From assembly GCF_003347515.1 (NCBI RefSeq), contig NZ_QEII01000290.1, positions 1 through 64,000 of the forward strand: DNA of 64,000 nt. Reading direction: 5' to 3'. The notes beneath the pieces are model-generated. The model was given only the letters and a program-made list of their open reading frames with translations. It made no database searches and was not told the origin of the DNA. Below are positions 7,276 to 14,371 of the stretch, one piece after another. The DNA comes from Rhodoferax ferrireducens (GTDB lineage Bacteria; Pseudomonadota; Gammaproteobacteria; Burkholderiales; Burkholderiaceae_C). Both the position numbers and the translations under genes were made by a program. Position 1 is the stretch's first letter. Each line of letters starts with the position of its first letter.

Positions 7276-8410
7276 GCAGGGTCGGTCGTTTTTCACTAAG
7301 AAGTCAGTTTCGGATGTCGCTGGGGCGCTAAAAAAGAAGCTGATTTGTCGTCTAGCCACTTAGTTTCTTCTCATCGCAGCTCACGCCCGCTCACCCGGCT
7401 TCATCGTGAATCACCAAGAAACCGGAGCTCCAGCCTCAAATTGCCGCACAGGCACTAAGAAGATGCAAGTTTTGTCGCTTAGACACTAAGAACCCGCCCG
7501 GCTGTGCTGCCGGGAACTCTGTAGCAATCGAGCTATAGCTGCGTACAACGCTGGCAGCGCTTGGACGGACCGCGCGCTGCCGTGCAGTGGCTGACACCCC
7601 ACCGAGAGTTACTAAGAAGGCGTGCCGGCCGTCTCTACTGGTCTGCGTTTCTTGAGTGACCCCTAGCCCGTCGGGGACGCTATTCAAGCGCTTCCACAAG
7701 CCGCAGACTTAAAGGGCATCGCTGTTCATACCTGGCGGGTCCGCCAGGGAGTACACGTGGCCACTGCGGTTGAGAGCCAGGCGTTTCAGCGGGTCGAGAA
7801 GAACAAGGGGCATGCTCACTCGGCACCTGCAGCTTTCACGCACGAAGCCCGTCAAGTGCCGCGTTGGTGGATTGCCCGGGCCATCGAACGGCGCCTCATA
7901 CACCAACCCAGCGTCCAGGGCCTTGTCGGGCTCCAGGTCGACCGAGCCGACTTTCCATGAGGTGTTTCGGTAGGCAACGTGGTCTTTCGGACACTCTAGG
8001 CGCCGGGGCTGAGTAACGGCCCAAAAATCTCTGGAAGAACGCCCCAAATGGGTCCGAAACCCGTGCCAGTGCTAGGTCTACCCGTTTTCTTGGGCCACCA
8101 GAGTAGTAAAACCCCCTCTGCGGCGTCAGCCCCACCACGCTGGGCGGGGTCTCAGAGCAAGGCCTTGCACCTGGCGGCGGGACTCCAAGCCAAACGCAAA
8201 CACGACTTCAGCCATGCGTTCATGACGGATACGCGAGATTGGATGCTTTGGTGAGAAGGCAATGCGCGCTCCAGTATCGCAATCGTTCGCTTGCTACCAA
8301 ATTGATATTCCGTCCAGGACCGCGGACACGTTGCACCCTCCAGAACCGCGCTGCGAGCGCCAGCCAATTTGGCCGCTCCAAAGTGAAAACAGTTCAGTGG
8401 CCACGGAAGC
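7276..8410. other. gene-poor 1.1-kb stretch
   Basis: I see no gene I can defend. A 112-codon minus frame at 7709-8047 (with VDLEPDKALDAGLVYEAPFD) has some protein-like character but no family, start signal or neighbour supporting it. The octamer ACTAAGAA occurs at 7295, 7454, 7485 and 7611. Around 8228-8253 there is a near-copy of the 3' end of the small membrane protein gene at 5137-5352. The stretch looks like eroded accessory DNA. Confidence 0.4.
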
Positions 8411-8752
8411 TCACCCTTCTGCCCCAAGTATTTTTGCTATTGAAATCAACACACGGTAGGCGCTGCCGTTGTCTGGCTTGGCCGGGTCGTACCGGTGCTC
8501 CAAATACTCCAGCGCTGGCCCTATTTGGTCGGCCGTTAACTCGAGTTCTTCCGCCGCAGCCGTGAGCACTCGGGCGTCGGGGTGCTCATACCCGTCGGCC
8601 AGGTCCCCGAGGGCAGCCAGGGCGTAAAGGTATACCGCTTCAAACGCAAAGTCTGCCCGCGAACGCCAAGGCGTCGCCTCACGCTGGGCATCTTTCATAA
8701 ACGCGTCCGCTATCGTGCGCCGCCCTTGCGATTTCTTGTCAGAGTCAGTCAT
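8411..8752 (-). CDS. small helical protein, copy A (HEPN-like?)
   Basis: A 113-residue protein starting MTDSDKKSQGRRTIADAF; longer in-frame starts exist, up to 8860. It is a paralogue of the protein at 9672-10025: RSRADFAFEAVYLYALA against RIRADAAFDAAYMYSRVA, EHPDARVLTAAAEEL against RHPHPGVLTGAAERL, and LEHRYDP against LADWYEP. The alternating Arg/Ala/Tyr helix pattern recalls HEPN-type bundles, but I do not see a clear Rx4-6H RNase motif, so this is only an analogy. It is the last gene of a minus-strand accessory cluster, 125 bp after the phosphoesterase. Confidence 0.6.
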   Translation of the reverse strand: MTDSDKKSQGRRTIADAFMKDAQREATPWRSRADFAFEAVYLYALAALGDLADGYEHPDARVLTAAAEELELTADQIGPALEYLEHRYDPAKPDNGSAYRVLISIAKILGAEG

Positions 8753-8877
8753 TTTTGGCACCAATTTTGTCAAGTCCAAGTTCTGTAATCCCGGTTCTTT
8801 CATGTATTCGCAAAAAGGTAGCACAGGGCCAAGGTGGTCCGGAAGCGCCTGGTGCGTCATCTCGATTTCGCACAGGC

Positions 8878-9669
8878 TCAGACCTCAACCAGGCAGGCCC
8901 ACTGAAACGCGTTATTCTCAAATACGAGTTCTTTGGCGTTCGACGCCGAGTGTCTGTTGCGCGCATAGCCGGCAGGGTTGGCGACGACTCTGCAGCCAAG
9001 GACACTGTAGTCAAATGAGTCATGGACGTGGCCATGAATCCACAGGTCAGCTTTGGGCAGGAGTTCGCTCAAATTGCTGACGAACGCTGCATTCAGGGCT
9101 TCGCCGACGTAGCGGGGGTGGACTGAAAGGCGATGGGGCCCATGGTGGCTGACGACCACGGTTTTGCCATCATAGGGTTTGTTCAGCTCTTGCTCGAGCC
9201 AGGCACGTGACAATTCATGTTCGTCGAGCGCTTGCTGAGCAGTAAATTTACCAGTGCCAACGCGAATTTGGTAATGGTCATTGATTCGCAGTTCAGCGTT
9301 CTCCATCAGTTGGCGCTGAGTGCGATTAAGTTCCAGTCGGTAGTCAGTCCAAAGCGTGGTACCGAGGAAGCGAACGCCGCCGAAATCTGCAACGTCATTG
9401 TCCATAAACGAAATGCGTGTTCCAGCTGCAGCTCCTCGCAGGGCCGCACGGGTTTTTTTGAAATCGGCGCCGTAAAATTCGTGATTTCCGGGCAAATACA
9501 GCACAGGAACGGGCCAGTTTTTGAACAGCTCAATTGCTTGGGTACCGTTAGCAATGTCGCCGGCCAGCACCAGAATGTCGGCATCCACGGCAGGCGAAAT
9601 CAGTCGCTCTCCGGGGAACTGGTCCTGGAGGAATTCGAGATGGAGGTCGCTGGCAATTTGAAGTCTCAT
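8878..9669 (-). CDS. calcineurin-like metallophosphoesterase
   Basis: A 263-residue protein beginning MRLQIASDLHLEFL. All metallophosphoesterase signatures are present in order: SDLHLE (metal ligands), LAGDIANG, PGNHEFYG, VVSHHGPH and IHGHVHDSFDY. These bind a dinuclear metal centre; substrates range from nucleotides to RNA and phosphoproteins and cannot be deduced here. No signal peptide, so it is cytoplasmic. The start lies two bases after the stop of the upstream paralogue gene, so the two are coupled. Similar enzymes occur in mobile or conflict-associated islands. Confidence 0.88.
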   Translation of the reverse strand: MRLQIASDLHLEFLQDQFPGERLISPAVDADILVLAGDIANGTQAIELFKNWPVPVLYLPGNHEFYGADFKKTRAALRGAAAGTRISFMDNDVADFGGVRFLGTTLWTDYRLELNRTQRQLMENAELRINDHYQIRVGTGKFTAQQALDEHELSRAWLEQELNKPYDGKTVVVSHHGPHRLSVHPRYVGEALNAAFVSNLSELLPKADLWIHGHVHDSFDYSVLGCRVVANPAGYARNRHSASNAKELVFENNAFQWACLVEV

Positions 9670-9671
9670 GT

Positions 9672-10025
9672 TCAGGCTTGAGTTTTGATGTTGGTGTCGA
9701 CTGCTGCTTGCAATCGCAGTGCGATTGCAAGGAGCCCATTGAGCCGGTCGTGCCCGCAAAGTGGCTCGTACCAGTCTGCAAGATGCTTCACCGCTATTGC
9801 CATGTCCCCAGCGTTCCAGTCCAGCCTTTCCGCTGCCCCGGTTAGTACGCCCGGGTGTGGATGCCGGAGTTCTTCGTCCGCCCCGGCCATTGCGACACGA
9901 GAGTACATATACGCGGCGTCAAAAGCGGCATCGGCTCGTATGCGCTGCGGCAGCTCTTCGCGCTTCGCCTCTTTCAGCCAGCCGTCACCCGTGGCGCGGA
10001 ACGCTTCAAGTTTTTCCGGTGTCAT
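9672..10025 (-). CDS. small helical protein, copy B (HEPN-like?)
   Basis: A 117-residue protein, MTPEKLEAFRATGDGWLKEA, with core RIRADAAFDAAYMYSRVA and a HPHPGVLTGAAERL segment matching copy A at 8411-8752. It is predicted to be all helical and soluble. Its ATG overlaps the stop of the preceding BPSL0761-like gene by four bases, and its stop is two bases from the phosphoesterase start, so it sits in the middle of a tightly coupled set. The HEPN resemblance is a guess from the Arg-Ala-Tyr helix; no catalytic motif is certain. Confidence 0.7.
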   Translation of the reverse strand: MTPEKLEAFRATGDGWLKEAKREELPQRIRADAAFDAAYMYSRVAMAGADEELRHPHPGVLTGAAERLDWNAGDMAIAVKHLADWYEPLCGHDRLNGLLAIALRLQAAVDTNIKTQA

Positions 10026-10240
10026 GGGCCGTATTTCCTATCCTGAACCGGGCCAAACCACTCTGGCAAGGCGTGATGTGCAAGATGGATTTCCGAACCA
10101 AAAGGGTAGTGCCTTAGAAGTGCTCGTGCCTGTTTGCGAACGGCGTCTGGAACGTCAGGGGTTAGCCGTTGGCTCATCAACTCCTCCAGGAAACGTCTGG
10201 TTTCAATAATCGCGCGGGTTCGCTCGGATGGGATAGTCAT
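10022..10240 (-). CDS. BPSL0761-family small protein
   Basis: A 72-residue protein from the ATG at 10240: MTIPSERTRAIIETRRFLEE, then RKQARALLRHYPFGSEIHLA. This matches the BPSL0761 family, common in Burkholderiales, with the conserved ERTRA..xxRxFLxEL start and RHYP..xEI block; function unknown. The frame stays open upstream to 10483, adding 81 residues with a Trp/Arg-rich character (SVWYWHTDC, RRTFFRRFLPWL) that are not part of the family, so I prefer the shorter start. Its stop overlaps the next start (ATGA), placing it in the accessory operon. Confidence 0.65.
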   Translation of the reverse strand: MTIPSERTRAIIETRRFLEELMSQRLTPDVPDAVRKQARALLRHYPFGSEIHLAHHALPEWFGPVQDRKYGP

Positions 10241-10555
10241 GAGGTCAGGCGTCAGGGTAGGGGTTGTCTGCAGAACGACAGGTGGCGGTGCGAGCCACGG
10301 CAGAAATCGACGAAAGAAAGTACGTCGACAGGCGCGGGAGAATGCCTTTTCGACGGCTTCGCAGTCCGTGTGCCAGTACCAGACGCTGATGGCATCCAAC
10401 TCAGCGGAGACGGCGTAACCGTCGCTATGCTGGGAGCGCCAGCCTGTTTGAAAACCCCAGAGACTGAACAATTCAGTTGCCATGTTTGGTCATGCCCAAG
10501 AGTATGTGCACTGTTTCCAGTCCGTCGCCGGGCCCGGGCAGGGAGTGCTTAATGC

Positions 10556-10801
10556 TCATCTCAGCACAACCCCTGGGTCACCCCCGCTGTCGTCGTCGAA
10601 CTCGAGCCAGCTTGTGCCGCCTGGCTCGTAGCTGTCGATGCTCGTGTCAAGCTCCTGCAGCCGCACAGACTGCACGACACTGAGGTACGGCCCATGGGCG
10701 CGTATTTTCATCTCGGCGTCGTATCGAACGTCTCTCCGCAGCACAACTCGCGCGTCCGGATTTTGCTTTTGCAGAAGTGTTATTAATTCAGCAACTTTCA
10801 T
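10556..10801 (-). CDS. possible independent 81-residue protein with own ribosome binding site
   Basis: Inside the larger frame, the ATG at 10801 is preceded by AGAGGAACTGG, a strong Shine-Dalgarno with good spacing. The product, MKVAELITLLQKQNPDARVV onward, looks like the typical beginning of small stand-alone proteins (MKVxELIxxLQ). It may be produced alone in addition to, or instead of, the long form. Function unknown. Confidence 0.5.
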   Translation of the reverse strand: MKVAELITLLQKQNPDARVVLRRDVRYDAEMKIRAHGPYLSVVQSVRLQELDTSIDSYEPGGTSWLEFDDDSGGDPGVVLR

Positions 10802-11320
10802 TCCAGTTCCTCTATCACTATCACGTCCAGCGGTGGCCTGTCGCCTCGGCACTGTCTCTACCGCAGGAGGGGAGCCTTCGAGGGCTGCCGACCGCCTCCC
10901 GCTTTCGAGCTCTTTGTCATCAAATTTGCTGGGCAATTGAAATTCACTTTCGTCATGGGAAATACACTTCCCACTTTCGTCATTGGGGTTGTCGCCCCCA
11001 AAATCCCCGGACTCAGCGCCGCACTTGTCGAAAAAGTACTCTGATGACTCTTGACCCTGCGTTTTGCCAAATTCCGCTGACCGATGCAACGCTTCGTCTG
11101 GTAGGAGGCTATCGATGACCTTCCCGTGCTCCCTCGGCTCAGCATTGGCGAGTACTGCATACTGCTCAGGGGTGAGCGGTTCGAATTCACTGTCACCAAA
11201 TTTGTCGAAATCCTCGGACTCCGGTACGCCACGGGAGCGCAGCCAGGCAATGACGCGGAAAGGCCACGCGTGGTGCAGCCACAAGTGAAGGCGAAGGCGG
11301 GTCTCAGGCCAGTCAATCAT
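10556..11320 (-). CDS. hypothetical acidic protein, probably two coding units in one frame
   Basis: A 254-residue frame starting MIDWPETRLRLHLWLHHAWP. The N-terminal 45 residues are hydrophobic and basic; then comes a long acidic, Ser/Asp/Glu-rich disordered region (about 35-165) with repeated Phe-Asp pieces such as DKFGDSEFEP and KFDDKELESG. The last 81 residues (from MKVAELITLLQKQNPDARVV) form a separate compact domain. I chose the ATG at 11320 because it overlaps the HAD stop as ATGA, like the other junctions of this cluster, rather than the GTG at 11326. Family unknown. Confidence 0.6.
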   Translation of the reverse strand: MIDWPETRLRLHLWLHHAWPFRVIAWLRSRGVPESEDFDKFGDSEFEPLTPEQYAVLANAEPREHGKVIDSLLPDEALHRSAEFGKTQGQESSEYFFDKCGAESGDFGGDNPNDESGKCISHDESEFQLPSKFDDKELESGRRSAALEGSPPAVETVPRRQATAGRDSDRGTGMKVAELITLLQKQNPDARVVLRRDVRYDAEMKIRAHGPYLSVVQSVRLQELDTSIDSYEPGGTSWLEFDDDSGGDPGVVLR

Positions 11321-11817
11321 GCGCACATCTCCTTGAGTTTTTGTTTGAATTCAGCTTGCACGGCTGGGTCGCTTATGCCGGCGTGCTTGTGCGTTCGAGC
11401 GTAGTGCGGAAGCGCGTGCTCCGGCCAGCCAATATGCACGTCATCAAGCGCTAGCCAGTCCCGGGGCTTGCGCCGCATTACGTCCTGCCAAACCTGTAGC
11501 CCACGTGGGGTATCAACAAACTCCGCGCGTGACATCCTGCTGTGATACGTTGCACCAACCACGCGCTGGCGTAACGCTGGGCGTAGATTTTTGGCGGATT
11601 TGGCACAGCCGTAGCGCACTACCCACATCGTGCTTAAAACAATCTGCACGTACGGATACGGCTCCAACATCTTCTCCAGCAGTTCGCAGTGCTGAAAAAG
11701 AACGTAACCCTCACCTTCGCACAAATATGGCCCGATAGTCGGGTGCCAAAGGCAATTTTCGTGATGCAGGACCCCATCGAAATCTAGGTATAGCAGAAGG
11801 TGTCCTGTGCCCTTCAT
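11317..11817 (-). CDS. HAD-superfamily phosphatase-like protein (SAK-type)
   Basis: A 166-residue protein with the HAD nucleophile motif near its start (LYLDFDGVLHHE, Asp15 and Asp17), a Ser/Thr motif (VQIVLSTMWVVRYG) and an acidic metal motif (DWLALDDVHIGWP). This pattern is close to the HAD domain of so-called Swiss-army-knife RNA repair proteins, where the phosphatase trims RNA ends; that link is family knowledge and not proven here. Start and stop both overlap neighbouring genes as ATGA, so it is firmly in the accessory operon. Confidence 0.8.
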   Translation of the reverse strand: MKGTGHLLLYLDFDGVLHHENCLWHPTIGPYLCEGEGYVLFQHCELLEKMLEPYPYVQIVLSTMWVVRYGCAKSAKNLRPALRQRVVGATYHSRMSRAEFVDTPRGLQVWQDVMRRKPRDWLALDDVHIGWPEHALPHYARTHKHAGISDPAVQAEFKQKLKEMCA

Positions 11818-12233
11818 TTCTGCACCATCAGTTTCTGGATTTCGTCGGTAGCGTCAGCGATACCGGTGAGCCACGAAGGCGCGTCAATAGTGACACGGAC
11901 GGTGTCCTTCTTCTCACCCATGAAATCCGGTAACGAAAGCACTGCAAAACTCCACTGGTCGGCCGCTAGGAAGGGGAATCGGGCCGTGTTTTTCGGACCC
12001 GCCGCGCACCAGACGAGAAGGAGCCTGTGGCCCCAGGGCGTTTCGCCGTCACTTTCTGCACCAATGCTTGAGAAGCCGGCGTCGCTTTCATCCCAATACA
12101 CGGTGCCCTGCACGTCCTTTGCCGATAGAAAGGCGGGGCAAATCGTTGCCGTATTTTGTTGGCCGCTTCGGCATTCGACGTACAGACTGATTTCCTCCAA
12201 TGCTGTGCTCGGCTGTCCCTGTTCTTCATTCAT
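11814..12233 (-). CDS. hypothetical protein, first gene of the accessory operon
   Basis: A 139-residue soluble protein beginning MNEEQGQPSTALEEISLYVE. It appears to be mixed alpha/beta with strands such as HRLLLVWCAAG and QWSFAVLSL, and an amphipathic C-terminal helix. No family is recognised. Its stop overlaps the HAD start by ATGA, so the products are likely needed together. About 155 bp separates it from the divergent HTH gene, a shared regulatory region. Confidence 0.65.
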   Translation of the reverse strand: MNEEQGQPSTALEEISLYVECRSGQQNTATICPAFLSAKDVQGTVYWDESDAGFSSIGAESDGETPWGHRLLLVWCAAGPKNTARFPFLAADQWSFAVLSLPDFMGEKKDTVRVTIDAPSWLTGIADATDEIQKLMVQK

Positions 12234-12389
12234 CTATATATCCGGAAGATAAAAACGGAACTGTGTGCCAACTGAGCATGAAATCGCAAGGGGCATAAGA
12301 CATGGTGGCACTTCATGCCGCGGAACGGTTTGTTGGCGCTAGCTACACAAGGTGACGGGACTTGCCGTCGCACCAATTGAGGCAATCAG

Positions 12390-12971
12390 ATGAAAGACGG
12401 AGACACGAAGAATGAACAGAAAGTTAAGAACGCGCTGAAGCGAGGGGGCGCGCAACCGCTCGTGCGCGCGCTCGTTGTCGAGGCGGCGCGCAGAGGCGAT
12501 ACGCTGGCTGAACTGGCGAAACAGCTGGGGGTCACGTATGTGCGGCTGGCGCAATGGCGGCGCCAGGAGGCCGACATTGGCAAGGCGCATGCCTCGGTTC
12601 ATGAACTGGCGGGGCAATACCTTGGCATTCCGACGGTGTTGGTCCTGGTGATGGCCAAAAAGGTTGGGTTGCTGCAGTTGGTCTGGCCGGCCACGGCCTC
12701 GTTGACCGAGCGCATCGGTCGGGAAATGGAGAAATTGCGTCAGAACCCGTTTTTTGGGGCGTTTGTTCCGGCGGAACTGGCCGCGGCGTCACCGGCGCTT
12801 CAACTCTTTGTGGTTTTCCTGGTCCACGAAATCGAAGGACGAGGGGCAAACGAGGCTTCGAATTACCGCTGGCTGCGGGCCCTGCACCAGGCAGCGGCAG
12901 GTGACTTGCACGGGCAAACTGAGCTGGATGAGCTGCGCAAGCAGTCGAGTGAAAGGGCAGGGATTTTCTAG
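12390..12971 (+). CDS. HTH DNA-binding protein divergent from the accessory operon
   Basis: A 193-residue protein. Residues about 17-60 contain a helix-turn-helix of the XRE type (GDTLAELAKQLGVTYVRLAQ, then WRRQEADIG). The rest is helical (FGAFVPAELAAASPALQLFV, YRWLRALHQAA) and may dimerise or bind a ligand. GAGG lies eight bases before the ATG. Position and orientation suggest it regulates the divergent operon at 8411-12233; that is inference. A strong terminator follows at 12995. Confidence 0.7.
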   Translation: MKDGDTKNEQKVKNALKRGGAQPLVRALVVEAARRGDTLAELAKQLGVTYVRLAQWRRQEADIGKAHASVHELAGQYLGIPTVLVLVMAKKVGLLQLVWPATASLTERIGREMEKLRQNPFFGAFVPAELAAASPALQLFVVFLVHEIEGRGANEASNYRWLRALHQAAAGDLHGQTELDELRKQSSERAGIF

Positions 12972-12994
12972 TCTCTGGGTGGTTATTTTGATTT

Positions 12995-13022
12995 GCGCCC
13001 TTCTGCGGAGGGGCGCTTTTTT
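12995..13022 (+). terminator. intrinsic terminator of the HTH gene
   Basis: GCGCCC and GGGCGC arms with a loop around TTCTGCGGAG, followed by TTTTTT, 24 bp after the stop codon. Confidence 0.8.
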
Positions 13023-13440
13023 GGGCCGGAGGGTCGTCGTTCCTGGCGCCATGAAGCGGGGCTTGTTATTTTCATGAACCCATTTCATGCCGGAGCCCTA
13101 TATTTCAAATATATTTGGTATTGAACCGATGAGCTCTTGTGCTGCTACCCGAGTTACGGTAGCCTTAAGCGACACCGGCGTTTCGAGAACGCAGTGGCAG
13201 CAACGGATACGAGAGGCCGGGGACAGGTCCCGTCCACTCCGCCATAGTTTAAAAGCCTTGTAACTCTTTGAGTTACAAGGCTTTTTGCTTTCTTTCTTCG
13301 TTACCATGTGTTCGAGACTTGCAAAAAAAGTTGACGCTGGACGTTGGGTGGGTGAATCGTTCGGTTTGACCCTTTTCATACATAAGTTATTCACGGTACG
13401 CAGTCTCATAGCAGTAAACTTATTCAGGATACTAAAGGAC
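13023..13440. other. non-coding region with a tRNA-3'-end-like block
   Basis: No gene is supported. Around 13211-13244 the sequence ends in CCACTCCGCCA, like an acceptor stem plus CCA of a serine-type tRNA, preceded by a five-base stem. But the loop reads GACAGGT instead of TTCRANY, and no 5' half is present. It could be a decayed tRNA end or chance. A strong terminator follows immediately at 13251-13286. Confidence 0.35.
13251..13286 (+). terminator. strong bidirectional hairpin terminator
   Basis: AAAAGCCTTGTAACTC and its exact complement flank a TTT loop: a perfect 16-bp stem ending in T runs on both strands. It directly follows the tRNA-3'-end-like block, so whatever RNA ended here was probably transcribed rightward. 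Confidence 0.8.
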
Positions 13441-13767
13441 ATGATGATGCGTAAAGATCAAATGACACAAGCGGAAATCGAGCCTACGGTCGAGGACGAT
13501 GAGTTGATGGAAGACAGTCTCGTTGACTCGATCACGTTGCGGCCCGATGGCTATTACTGGCAGGCGCCGGACGGCAAGCAAGACATCGGACCATTTGAAA
13601 GTATCGAATTGGCCCTGGCTGACATGGAGGGCGCTGCTGAGGAGCAAGGGCCGGAGCCCGGTGAAACACTTCGGGAGGCCGAAGACGAGATTGGTATCTC
13701 CGACTGGATTGACCCCGAAACAGGTGAGCCCGCAGAAGGGCAGTCGCATCCACGTCTCGAAGAATAA
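13441..13767 (+). CDS. small acidic conserved hypothetical protein
   Basis: A 108-residue, strongly acidic protein. Three consecutive ATGs (13441, 13444, 13447) follow AAAGGA, so the exact start is uncertain. The core SITLRPDGYYWQAPDGKQ, then GPFESIELALADM and the tail DWIDPETGEPAEG, looks like a conserved family in Burkholderiales; no function is known. The longer frame back to 13285 includes unlikely basic sequence and crosses the preceding terminator, so it was rejected. Confidence 0.7.
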   Translation: MMMRKDQMTQAEIEPTVEDDELMEDSLVDSITLRPDGYYWQAPDGKQDIGPFESIELALADMEGAAEEQGPEPGETLREAEDEIGISDWIDPETGEPAEGQSHPRLEE

Positions 13768-13827
13768 ACCTGCCGTGCGAGCTTGTTCGGCAGTCTGAAT
13801 AGAGTTCGGCACAAGGACTAAGCTGGC

Positions 13828-14358
13828 TCAGCGCACACCCAGCGAACCTAAAAGTGCGTCCTTCAGTATGGTTTGGCTATTGATGGTTTTGAGAAGCCCC
13901 AGACTGTTTACGCCTGTGTTAATGACGGTAAGCGTCTGTATCCTCTGGTCATTGAGGCTGTTCTGAATCAATGTGCCCCCTCCCAATTGCGATCTGACGC
14001 CGGCATCCACAAAGTTGTCTGCGCCATTTTGCACAATGCCAGCCTCGGCAATGGCTGCGCTGGCGATTCTGGCCTGCTCCGTCGTTATCTTTGTCACGTC
14101 GGGCAAATTGAAGCTGGTTCTGTTGACGAGATCACCGTTGACCATGACGGTCCTGACGATTCCGAACGATACCGTCAGCCCTGAGCCAGTATCAAACCCG
14201 CCACGCATGTTATCCAGCTTTTCGTTGCTTACCGCCACCCACTCATTGGGCCGGAACGAACCTCCTTCGTCAGATTCGACACCTACGCCAAAGCAGGCAT
14301 TCCCGGCTGTCAGCAAGAGACACAAGCTGAGCAACTCCTTTGGCAAATTGTTCTTCAT
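13828..14358 (-). CDS. secreted RGGFD-motif protein of the Fap-like locus (FapE-like position)
   Basis: A 176-residue protein with an N-terminal signal peptide (MKNNLPKELLSLCLLLTAG, ending around NACFG). Near residue 40 comes VSNEKLDNMRGG followed by FD. This matches the double-glycine leader recognised by C39 peptidases (hydrophobic at -12, -7 and -4, Ser at -11, GG at -2/-1). The rest is beta-rich (GLTVSFGIVRTVMVNGDLV, FNLPDVTKIT) and ends with NTGVNSL. It follows the FapD-type gene by 13 bp. It might be a minor fibre component or chaperone; a direct equivalence to FapE or FapA cannot be shown here. Confidence 0.65.
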   Translation of the reverse strand: MKNNLPKELLSLCLLLTAGNACFGVGVESDEGGSFRPNEWVAVSNEKLDNMRGGFDTGSGLTVSFGIVRTVMVNGDLVNRTSFNLPDVTKITTEQARIASAAIAEAGIVQNGADNFVDAGVRSQLGGGTLIQNSLNDQRIQTLTVINTGVNSLGLLKTINSQTILKDALLGSLGVR

Positions 14359-14371
14359 GATCGTCCAATGA

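Noticed and set aside
7709-8047. 112-codon minus-strand frame with VDLEPDKALDAGLVYEAPFD
   Set aside because: It looks somewhat protein-like but has no recognised family, no ribosome binding site and no operon partner. Left out of the gene list as too uncertain.
8048-8254. 68-codon plus-strand frame ending DTRDWMLW
   Set aside because: Only its last eight residues resemble the small membrane protein at 5137-5352; the rest is not similar and lacks a membrane helix. Kept as a repeat observation only.
13098-13442. 114-codon minus-strand frame across the terminator and tRNA-like block
   Set aside because: It crosses a perfect terminator hairpin and its sequence is the translation of structured RNA-like DNA.
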